A stretch of 7,957 nt of DNA from Pseudomonadota bacterium (lineage in GTDB: Bacteria; Myxococcota; Myxococcia; Myxococcales; Myxococcaceae), in NCBI GenBank assembly GCA_023424585.1, contig JAFADT010000080.1, positions 1 through 7,957 on the forward strand. The letters run 5' to 3'. This document shows, one piece after another, positions 1 through 5,284 of the stretch (its first letter is position 1; every line of letters starts with the position of its first letter). The translations under genes were made by a program, and so were the position numbers. The notes under the pieces were generated by a model. It searched no databases, was not told the origin of the DNA, and worked only from the letters and a program-made list of their open reading frames with translations.

Positions 1-43
1 CCCTCGGGCAGCATGGTGGGTTTTGGCGGTTTCCATGTAGTTC

Positions 44-49
44 TAATTT
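44..49 (+). promoter_or_regulatory. possible -10 element of the first kinase gene
   Basis: The first 92 bases hold no gene I can support. They contain an AT-rich island, unusual in this GC-rich window, with TAATTT (fits TAnnnT) about 44 bases before the kinase start. A T-rich TTTTGG at 21-26 lies 17 bases upstream and TTGGCG at 23-28 lies 15 bases upstream; neither is a good -35 match. The assignment rests on the -10 shape, the local AT-richness and the position only. Confidence 0.3.
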
Positions 50-92
50 TGCTGCTTAAGTCGGTCCGCCACCATTCTGGCCGGGTGAAGAG

Positions 93-1547
93 ATGACTTC
101 GTCCATGTCAGCCTTTTCCATTCATGCTCCGGTGACTGCGTTGCCCGGCCTGGAAGGGCGGGCGGCGGCGTTGCTGGCGCTTCAGCTGCGGGAAGCGCGC
201 AAGCGGGTGGATGGCCTGTTCACCTCGCTGATGCTGGGGCAGTGGGTGGCCGCGGTGCTGGTGGCGGTGTTCGTGTCTCCCTCCGGGTGGGAGGGCAAGG
301 TGCGCGCGCTGCACCTGCACGTGCAGACGGCGGTGCTGCTGGGGGCGGCGCTGAGCGTGTTCCCGATGATGCTCACGCGGCTGCACCCGGGGGAGGCGAC
401 GACGCGGCAGGTGGTGGCGGTGAGCCAGATGCTCTGGTCCGCGCTGTTCATCCACCTGACGGGCGGCCGCATCGAGACGCACTTCCACATCTTCGGCTCG
501 CTGGCGGTGCTGTCCTTCTACCGGGATCCGAAGGTGCTGCTCACCGCGAGCCTGGTCATGGTGGTGGACCACTGCGTTCGGGGCGCGCTGTGGCCGGAGT
601 CCGTCTACGGCCAGCTGCACCCGGAGTGGTGGCGCTTCCTGGAGCACGCCTGCTGGGTGGCCGCCGTCAACGGGGTGCTCGTTGTCGCCTGCCGGGACGC
701 GCTGCGCGACCTGGGGGAGCGCGCCGGGCGCCAGGCGTTGGCGGAGTCCGCCCTCGAAGAGGAGCTGGCCCAGCGGGTGGGGCAGCTGGACGCCGCGGTC
801 CGGGAGGTGCACGCGGTGCGCGACCAGGCGGAGCGGCTGGAGCGGCTGGCGTCGCTGGGGCAGCTCACCGCCAGCGTCAGCCACGTGCTGCGCACCCCCC
901 TGGCGGCCGCGCGCACCGCGAACGCGTTCGTCCTGCGCCGGCTGCGCAAGGCGGGGGCGCCGCCCTCCGACCCTCGCATCCCGCGCTTCCTGGACATCAT
1001 CGACCGGGAGCTACAGGCGTGCTCGGTCCTCATCTCCGAGCTCCTGGACTACGCGAAGGGGCGGCCGCCGCGCCGCGCTCCGTGCCCGCTCCGGCCGCTG
1101 GTGGAGGAGGCCATCAGCGTGGTGCCCCGCCGGGACGGCGTGCGCGTGGACAACCTGGTGGCGGACGGGCTGCCGGTGCCGCTCCTGGACCGCGAGCAGT
1201 TCCGCCAGGTGCTCGTCAACCTCATCCAGAACGCGGTGGAGGCCATCCCGCCGGAGCGCTCCGGGACGGTCCGCGTGCACGCCGACGCGCGGGGGGATGG
1301 CGCCTGGTGCCTGCGCGTGACGGACGACGGGCCGGGCATCCCCGCGCCGCTCCTGGAGCGCATCTTCGAGCCCATGTTCACCACCAAGGCGCGCGGCACC
1401 GGGCTGGGGCTCGCCATCGTGAAGCGCCTGGTGCAGGGGCATGGCGCGCGCATCCAGGCGGAGAGCGACATCGGCCAGGGCTCGCGCTTCACCGTCTTGT
1501 TTCCGGACGGGTGCGCCCAGGCCACGAGGGTCGCGGTGCATTCCTGA
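93..1547 (+). CDS. membrane-bound sensor histidine kinase with His-rich N-terminal membrane domain
   Basis: Predicted 484-aa inner-membrane sensor kinase. Residues about 45-203 carry around six hydrophobic segments with an unusual number of histidines (H121, H130, H132, H160, H185), a THFHIFGS stretch, FYRD at 142-145 and DHCVRG at 159-164. This resembles an uncharacterised membrane module I associate with bacterial kinases and chemoreceptors. A charged, coiled-coil-like linker follows (about 205-252). The HisKA segment has phospho-acceptor H264 in SVSHVLRTPL, where the usual Glu/Asp after His is Val265. The HATPase domain is complete: N-box NLIQNAVEAI (N380), G1 DDGPGIP (D411), F-box FEPMFTTK and G2 GTGLGL (435-440). 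There is no receiver domain, so a separate response regulator is expected. ATG 93 was chosen because GGTGA at 84-88 lies 4 bases upstream; ATG 105 is an alternative. The kinase family is certain; ligand and partner are unknown. Confidence 0.95.
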   Translation: MTSSMSAFSIHAPVTALPGLEGRAAALLALQLREARKRVDGLFTSLMLGQWVAAVLVAVFVSPSGWEGKVRALHLHVQTAVLLGAALSVFPMMLTRLHPGEATTRQVVAVSQMLWSALFIHLTGGRIETHFHIFGSLAVLSFYRDPKVLLTASLVMVVDHCVRGALWPESVYGQLHPEWWRFLEHACWVAAVNGVLVVACRDALRDLGERAGRQALAESALEEELAQRVGQLDAAVREVHAVRDQAERLERLASLGQLTASVSHVLRTPLAAARTANAFVLRRLRKAGAPPSDPRIPRFLDIIDRELQACSVLISELLDYAKGRPPRRAPCPLRPLVEEAISVVPRRDGVRVDNLVADGLPVPLLDREQFRQVLVNLIQNAVEAIPPERSGTVRVHADARGDGAWCLRVTDDGPGIPAPLLERIFEPMFTTKARGTGLGLAIVKRLVQGHGARIQAESDIGQGSRFTVLFPDGCAQATRVAVHS

Positions 1548-1603
1548 AGAGGGCTTGGGCAGGTTGGCGATTCGCGCGTGGAGCGTGGGTTCACGCGACA
1601 CAT

Positions 1604-1608
1604 GGAGG
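1604..1608 (+). promoter_or_regulatory. Shine-Dalgarno deciding the TIGR02265 gene start
   Basis: GGAGG lies 5 bases before ATG 1614, ideal for initiation there. The upstream in-frame candidates GTG 1578 and ATG 1602 have no comparable site, and the ATG at 1602 overlaps this element. Confidence 0.75.
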
Positions 1609-1613
1609 CAGGC

Positions 1614-2285
1614 ATGCAAGCACAGGCGAAGCCGTACCCGGAGGCGGGCGCGGTGGAGGCGGACTGGGCGGTGCGTCGCATGGCGGCGACGGAGCTGGAC
1701 ACCGCCCGGGGCATGTTCTTCCTGGGGGTGCTGGAGACCGTGCGCACCGGCGTGGGGGAGGACGCGGTGTCCAACTGCCGGGCCGCCACGGACGAGCGCC
1801 GCTTCGTGGGCTTCTTCAACTACCCGGTGGCCAGCTTCCTCAAGCTGGCGCAGGAGGCGTCGCGGGTGCTGTCCCCCCGGTGGGGCGGGTTCGACGAGGC
1901 GCTCCGGCAGATGGGGATGCAGGCCACGCGCAGCTTCCTGGAGTCCGCGGTGGGGCGCACCTTCCTGCTCCTGTCCGCGGGGGACCCGCGCAAGCTGGTG
2001 TCGAACCTGCCGTCCGGCTACCAGATGGCGGTGAGCTACGGGGAGCGCACCGTGGACTGGAAGGGAGAGGGGGAAGCGGTGCTCGTCATGCGGCGCGACT
2101 TCATGCCGGCGGCGTATCACGAGGGGGTGCTGCGCGAGGTGCTCACCATGGTGGGGGCGCGGAACCCGCGGGTCCTGGGGCGCAAGCTGGGCCTGCTGGA
2201 CACCGAGTACCGCATCACCTGGGAGGCGCCGGTCGCGCTGCCCACGGAGTCACCCACGGCGTCCCGCTGGAGGATGTTCCAGTAG
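1614..2285 (+). CDS. TIGR02265 (DUF2378) family protein
   Basis: A 223-aa soluble protein of the TIGR02265/DUF2378 family, a paralogous set expanded in myxobacteria with no established biochemical role. Family-type features in order: GMFFLGVLETV (about 33-43), FFNYPVASFLKLAQEAS (67-83), SAGDPRKLVSNLPSGY (121-136), SYGERTV (141-147), RRDFMPAAYHEGVLREVL (160-177) and GLLDTEYRITW (193-203). Length is close to the family's usual roughly 180-220 residues, and no signal peptide or membrane segment is visible. The start was moved downstream to ATG 1614 because GGAGG sits 5 bases before it; the longer GTG 1578 form adds 12 residues without support. The gene begins 66 bases after the histidine kinase on the same strand, and I see no convincing promoter between them, so co-transcription is plausible. 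Many relatives sit beside regulatory genes, but a role in the kinase pathway is inference. Confidence 0.9.
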   Translation: MQAQAKPYPEAGAVEADWAVRRMAATELDTARGMFFLGVLETVRTGVGEDAVSNCRAATDERRFVGFFNYPVASFLKLAQEASRVLSPRWGGFDEALRQMGMQATRSFLESAVGRTFLLLSAGDPRKLVSNLPSGYQMAVSYGERTVDWKGEGEAVLVMRRDFMPAAYHEGVLREVLTMVGARNPRVLGRKLGLLDTEYRITWEAPVALPTESPTASRWRMFQ

Positions 2286-2293
2286 GGCGCGGG

Positions 2294-2378
2294 GGACCGG
2301 GAGTTGGGGCCCGGGCCCGTCGGAGCGCGGCGCCGGTCCGCGGGGCCCGCCCGCCTGGCTGGGAAGCCGGGGGCGGGC
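2294..2378 (+). repeat. nested GC-rich inverted repeats between TIGR02265 gene and dgt
   Basis: This fills most of the 187-base gap 2286-2472, in which I see no gene. Arms GGACCGG (2294-2300) and CCGGTCC (2333-2339) are exact complements and enclose the 12-base perfect palindrome GGGCCCGGGCCC (2307-2318). A second structure follows: GCCCGCC (2349-2355) pairs with GGCGGGC (2372-2378) around an inner GGCT-GGGA-AGCC hairpin (2357-2368). Neither is followed by a T tract. They could terminate the upstream gene, structure the dgt leader, or be incidental to extreme GC content. Confidence 0.5.
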
Positions 2379-2457
2379 ACGCGCGGGCCTCCGGAGGGCG
2401 AGGGAACTTGCGCCCCCGGTGCCGGGGAGCACGATGGCGGGGCTCTCCACCGCACCC

Positions 2458-2463
2458 GGAGGT
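2458..2463 (+). promoter_or_regulatory. Shine-Dalgarno deciding the dgt start
   Basis: GGAGGT, a full anti-SD match, lies 9 bases before GTG 2473. This favours the GTG over the in-frame ATGs at 2419 and 2434, which lie inside the structured GC-rich gap and would add residues unlike the family's N-terminus. Confidence 0.75.
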
Positions 2464-2472
2464 CTTTGGCTC

Positions 2473-3924
2473 GTGAGTCGCGATGACAGTCAGGAACGCA
2501 CGGAGCGCTGGCGCAAGCTCCTGTCGGACACCCGCGTCGGGTCGGGACCGCGCTCCGCGCAGGCGGAGGCGTCCAGGGTGGAGGCAGCGCACCGGCAGCT
2601 CGACGAGCGCAACGACTACTCCCGCGACTACGACCGCATCGTCTTCTCCAGCGAGTTCCGCTGCCTGCACGACAAGACGCAGGTCTTCCCGCTGTCGACG
2701 AGCGACTACACGCGCACGCGCCTCACGCACAGCATCGAGGCGTCCTGCGTGGGCCGCTCGCTGGGGCACCAGGCCGGGCTGGGGTTGAAGGCGCAGGGCG
2801 TGGAGCTGGACCCATCACACCTGGGCACCATCGTGGCGGCGGCGTGCCTGGCGCACGACATCGGCAACCCGCCGTTCGGACACTCGGGCGAGGCGGCCAT
2901 CCAGCACTGGGTGGGCCAGCGGCTCTCTGCGCCGGGAGCGGGACGGAGCCCGTTCACGACGGAGGCCGAGTGGCGCGACCTGCGCGACTTCGAGGGCAAC
3001 GCGCAGGGCTTCCGCATCCTCAACCGGCTCCAGTCGCGCGAGCGCCGGGGCGGGCTGCGCTACACGGCCGCGACGCTGGGCGCGATGAGCAAGTACCCGC
3101 GCCCGTCGGTGCTGCCCGGGGCCCGGCCGAAGGCGAAGGGCGTCGTGTCGGAGAAGAAGTTCGGTTACTTCCAGGACGACGTGGACCTGGCGCTGGAGGC
3201 CTACCGCGCCACGGGCCTGCGCGAGCGCGAGCCCGGCGTGTTCAGCCGCCACCCGCTGGCCTTCCTCGTCGAGGCCGCGGACGACATCTGCTACGCCGTC
3301 ATCGACCTGGAGGACTCCGCGAAGCTGGGGCTCGTGCCCATGGAGCGCGCGTGCCAGCTGCTGGAGTCGGTGCTGCCGGAGCCGGTGGTCCGCAAGCCGC
3401 CCCGGCACCTGGAGACGCGCATGGCCCAGGCCCGTGCGAGGGCCATTGGCAAGCTCATCCCCAGGTGCGTGGAGGCCTTCGTGGCGCACGCGCACGACCT
3501 GGAGGCGGGCCGCGTGGAGACGCCGCTCACCGGGCTCCAGCCGGAGGTGCGCGCGCGGCTGGAGGAGATCACCGACTTCACCCGCGAGCACGGCTACTGG
3601 AGCGAGCGCGTGCTCCAGATCGAGAGCGCGGGCTTCAAGACGCTGGGCGGCCTGCTGGACATGTTCGCCTTGTCCGTGGTGGCGGAGTCCCCCAACGCGG
3701 AGGAGCGGAAGCTGCGGCAGCTCCTGCCCCTGGAGTGCTTCCAGCGCCCGGAGTTCGCGGCGGCGGACGAAGAGGCGCCGCGTCCGCCCCGGCGCGACGA
3801 GGTCATCCAGCGGCTCACGCCGTACCAGCGCTTGTTGTGCGTGACGGACTACATCACCGGCCTGTCGGACAGCCGCGCGGTGGAGCTGTATCAGCGCCTG
3901 TCCGGCATCCAGCTCCCCACGTAG
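2473..3924 (+). CDS. dgt: dGTPase-type dNTP triphosphohydrolase (HD domain)
   Basis: A 483-aa cytoplasmic enzyme expected to hydrolyse dGTP or other dNTPs to the deoxynucleoside plus triphosphate, limiting dNTP pools. The N-terminal family signature is present: RIVFSSEFRCLHDKTQVFPL (about 55-74), then RTRLTHSIEASCVGRSLG (81-98). The HD metal site is complete: H86, H128-D129 in AHDIGNPPFGHSGE, and D270/D271 in EAADDICYAVIDLED; H137 and the FEGNAQ motif (173-178) match conserved substrate-site positions. The C-terminus TDYITGLSDSRAVELYQRLSG is typical. Length is near that of E. coli Dgt (about 505), closer to this long type than to short HD hydrolases. The GTG start is set by GGAGGT 9 bases upstream. 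A terminator-like hairpin follows 6 bases after the stop. Next downstream is an SRAP genome-maintenance gene. Substrate preference cannot be read from sequence. Confidence 0.93.
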   Translation: MSRDDSQERTERWRKLLSDTRVGSGPRSAQAEASRVEAAHRQLDERNDYSRDYDRIVFSSEFRCLHDKTQVFPLSTSDYTRTRLTHSIEASCVGRSLGHQAGLGLKAQGVELDPSHLGTIVAAACLAHDIGNPPFGHSGEAAIQHWVGQRLSAPGAGRSPFTTEAEWRDLRDFEGNAQGFRILNRLQSRERRGGLRYTAATLGAMSKYPRPSVLPGARPKAKGVVSEKKFGYFQDDVDLALEAYRATGLREREPGVFSRHPLAFLVEAADDICYAVIDLEDSAKLGLVPMERACQLLESVLPEPVVRKPPRHLETRMAQARARAIGKLIPRCVEAFVAHAHDLEAGRVETPLTGLQPEVRARLEEITDFTREHGYWSERVLQIESAGFKTLGGLLDMFALSVVAESPNAEERKLRQLLPLECFQRPEFAAADEEAPRPPRRDEVIQRLTPYQRLLCVTDYITGLSDSRAVELYQRLSGIQLPT

Positions 3925-3930
3925 CGCCCC

Positions 3931-3957
3931 GCGTCCGGCCCCCCACCGGCCGGGCGC
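3931..3957 (+). terminator. terminator-like hairpin after dgt
   Basis: GCGTCCGGCC (3931-3940) pairs with GGCCGGGCGC (3948-3957) over ten positions, including one T-G wobble, around a 7-base loop starting 6 bases after the dgt stop. No T tract follows, so it is not a textbook intrinsic terminator. It may act with Rho or block 3' exonucleases. Confidence 0.55.
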
Positions 3958-3969
3958 CTGGGGCGTGCG

Positions 3970-3987
3970 GCGCCCGCCGCCGGGCGC
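3970..3987 (+). repeat. inverted repeat abutting the SRAP -10-like element
   Basis: GCGCCCG (3970-3976) and CGGGCGC (3981-3987) form a perfect 7-base inverted repeat around CCGC, ending directly before TACGCT at 3988. The position inside the presumed promoter spacer fits an operator, but it could also be a second terminator stem for dgt. Confidence 0.45.
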
Positions 3988-3993
3988 TACGCT
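3988..3993 (+). promoter_or_regulatory. -10-like element giving a leaderless SRAP start
   Basis: TACGCT fits TAnnnT and ends 8 bases before ATG 4002, so transcription would begin at or next to the start codon. No Shine-Dalgarno is visible before ATG 4002, consistent with leaderless translation. No clear -35 hexamer is seen. Confidence 0.5.
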
Positions 3994-4001
3994 CGCGTCC
4001 C

Positions 4002-4676
4002 ATGTGTGGCCGAGTCACCGTCCGGACCTCTCCCGCGCAGCTCGTCGCCGAGCTGGGGCTCGCGGGCGCGCGCGCGACGCTGGAGCGCGAGCGCTTCAAC
4101 CTCTGTCCCACGCAGCTCCTGCCCGTGGTGCCCAACGACGGCGCGCGGCTGCTGGACGTGTTCCGCTGGGGGCTCATCCCGTCCTGGGCGAAGGACGCGT
4201 CCATCGGCAACAAGCTGATCAACGCGCGGGGGGAGACGGTGGCGGAGAAGCCCAGCTTCCGCTCGGCGCTCAAGCGCAGGCGGTGCCTGGTGGTGGTGGA
4301 CGGCTGGTACGAATGGAAGCAGTCCACGAAGCCCAAGACGCCGTACTTCTTCCACCACCGCGAGGGCAGGCCGCTGGCGCTGGCGGGGCTGTGGGAGGAG
4401 TGGACGGCGCCGGACACGGGCGAGGTGCTGCGCACGTGCACCCTCATCACCACGGGCCCCAACGCGCTGATGGCCCCCATCCACGACCGGATGCCCGTCA
4501 TCCTGTCCCCGGAAGGGCAGGCCGTGTGGCTGCGCCCGGAGCCGCAGGAGGCGGCCGTCCTCCTGCCGCTGCTCGTCCCCGCGCCGGAGGCGCTGCTGGA
4601 CGTCCACGAGGTGGCGCGCGGGGTGAACTCGCCCGCCAACGACGGGCCCGAGTGCGTGGCCCGCGTCGCGGCCTGA
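4002..4676 (+). CDS. SRAP domain protein (YedK/HMCES family), abasic-site shield
   Basis: A 224-aa protein nearly equal in length to E. coli YedK (222). Family members bind abasic sites in single-stranded DNA and form a stable thiazolidine crosslink through the N-terminal Cys, protecting the lesion during replication. The key residues are present: Cys2 right after the initiator Met (MCGRVTV), N74 and R76 in INARGET, E104 in GWYEWK and H161 in IHDRMPV. WGLIPSWAKD (56-65), the KPSFRSAL segment (83-90) and the C-terminal VNSPANDGPEC stretch (208-218) are typical. The start is fixed because Cys2 must follow Met1. There is no Shine-Dalgarno; the -10-like TACGCT 8 bases upstream suggests a leaderless mRNA. 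It lies 77 bases after dgt and converges with a receiver gene 10 bases away. There is no sign of a LexA-type box. The family call is close to certain. Confidence 0.97.
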   Translation: MCGRVTVRTSPAQLVAELGLAGARATLERERFNLCPTQLLPVVPNDGARLLDVFRWGLIPSWAKDASIGNKLINARGETVAEKPSFRSALKRRRCLVVVDGWYEWKQSTKPKTPYFFHHREGRPLALAGLWEEWTAPDTGEVLRTCTLITTGPNALMAPIHDRMPVILSPEGQAVWLRPEPQEAAVLLPLLVPAPEALLDVHEVARGVNSPANDGPECVARVAA

Positions 4677-4686
4677 CGCGGGGCCT

Positions 4687-5082
4687 TCAGCTCGCCGCGG
4701 GGCTCTCCTCGCCCGCCGGCGGGCAGTAGGGCGCAACCGCCTCCTTCAGCAGCTCCATGTGCAGGGGCTTTCGCAGGGTGCCGGCGACGCCGGCCATCTG
4801 CTCCGTGGGGAAGCTGGCGGTGAGCACGAAGACGGGCAGTCCGCACAGCGCCGCGTCGTCGTGCAGCCGTCGCAGGAAGCCATAGCCGTCCATCACCGGC
4901 ATCATCAGGTCCAACAGCACGATGCAGGGCTTGCGGCACGAGGCCAGGGCCACGAGCCCCTCCTCACCGTTGGTCGCCGTCAGCACGGAGTAGCCTTCGA
5001 GCTCGAGGTACCGGGCCATCACTTCCAGCTCCGGCTCGTCATCGATGAGGAGGATCAGGGGCGGGGTCGTCGCGTCGGGCAC
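4687..5082 (-). CDS. single-domain response regulator (REC only)
   Basis: A 131-aa cytoplasmic receiver protein with no output domain. It shows the full phosphorylation site: acidic pair D14-D15 in LLIDDEPE, phospho-acceptor D58 in VLLDLMMPVMDGYGFL, switch Thr88 in VFVLTAS and Lys105 in LRKP. The C-terminus ends soon after helix 5 with a short Pro/Ala/Glu tail, so it likely acts by binding another protein or as a phosphorelay intermediate. The start is GTG at 5082, with GGAAG 8 bases upstream on the minus strand; strand beta-1 begins about residue 9, leaving no room for a later start. It is transcribed towards the SRAP gene with only 10 bases between stops. No kinase gene lies next to it in the same orientation, so its donor is unknown; the kinases at both ends of the window are merely nearby. 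Confidence 0.96.
   Translation of the reverse strand: MPDATTPPLILLIDDEPELEVMARYLELEGYSVLTATNGEEGLVALASCRKPCIVLLDLMMPVMDGYGFLRRLHDDAALCGLPVFVLTASFPTEQMAGVAGTLRKPLHMELLKEAVAPYCPPAGEESPAAS
4711..4724. repeat. 14-base perfect palindrome in the receiver gene 3' end
   Basis: GCCCGCCGGCGGGC is a perfect palindrome inside the last codons of the receiver gene and 34 bases past the SRAP stop. It could form a stem in either transcript of this convergent pair, but has no loop-plus-T-tract design and may be chance. Confidence 0.35.
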
Positions 5083-5109
5083 GGCTCTCTCTTCCGTGGG
5101 GTCAATGGA

Positions 5110-5115
5110 AAGCTA
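5110..5115 (-). promoter_or_regulatory. possible -10 element of the response regulator gene
   Basis: Read on the minus strand this is TAGCTT (TAnnnT), placing transcription start near 5103 and leaving a leader of about 20 bases that holds the GGAAG ribosome site. No recognisable -35 is present. Confidence 0.35.
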
Positions 5116-5127
5116 GGACGCCCGCGC

Positions 5128-5169
5128 GCCGCACCGGCCAGGGCCCGCCGTTGATTCCGGGCCGGCGGC
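5128..5169. repeat. inverted repeat in the divergent intergenic region
   Basis: GCCG (5128-5131) plus CCGGCC (5134-5139) pairs with GGCCGG (5160-5165) plus CGGC (5166-5169), a 10-bp stem with a CA bulge. The loop includes GGGCCC. It lies between the divergent receiver gene and the anchored-protein gene and is the only structure I see in the 202-base gap 5083-5284 beyond promoter-like hexamers. It could be a shared operator or a GC-driven coincidence. Confidence 0.35.
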
Positions 5170-5270
5170 TCCGGCCATGGGCAGGAGGGCAGGGGCCCGG
5201 CGGGTCGCCCGCCTTGAGACAGGGGCGCGCCAGGCCCGGACACTTCCTGGGACCTCCGGGAAAAGCCCCC

Positions 5271-5276
5271 TAGGAT
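5271..5276 (+). promoter_or_regulatory. -10-like element, or ribosome site, before the anchored-protein gene
   Basis: TAGGAT fits TAnnnT and ends 8 bases before ATG 5285, the same geometry as at the SRAP gene, suggesting a leaderless transcript. The AGGA inside it could instead serve as a Shine-Dalgarno with 9-base spacing, so the two readings compete. Confidence 0.45.
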
Positions 5277-5284
5277 TCGCGGCC

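Noticed and set aside
1..92. Possible sigma-54 promoter in the T-rich start of the window
   Set aside because: The GG and GC dinucleotides are not at the required -24/-12 spacing.
1575..1597. CGCGTG/CACGCG inverted repeat with a duplicated GCGTGG before the TIGR02265 gene
   Set aside because: Short arms with alternative pairings and no promoter-like element nearby; not distinguishable from chance in such GC-rich sequence.
1011..2120. 369-aa minus-strand reading frame
   Set aside because: His/Arg/Pro-rich antisense translation over the kinase and TIGR02265 genes; no domain, no ribosome site noted.
242..2476. 744-aa plus-strand reading frame overlapping the kinase and TIGR02265 genes
   Set aside because: Low-complexity Gly/Ala/Arg translation with no domain; a shadow of high GC content lying over two well-supported genes in other frames.
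2844..4676. 610-aa frame that appears to fuse a long N-terminal region to the SRAP protein
   Set aside because: Only the part from 4002 is SRAP. The earlier part is a shadow of dgt in another frame, and SRAP function requires Cys at position 2 after the initiator Met.
5177..5284. 36-residue N-terminal extension of the anchored protein from ATG 5177
   Set aside because: It would bury the membrane anchor behind an Arg-rich stretch and run over the -10/AGGA element that fits ATG 5285.
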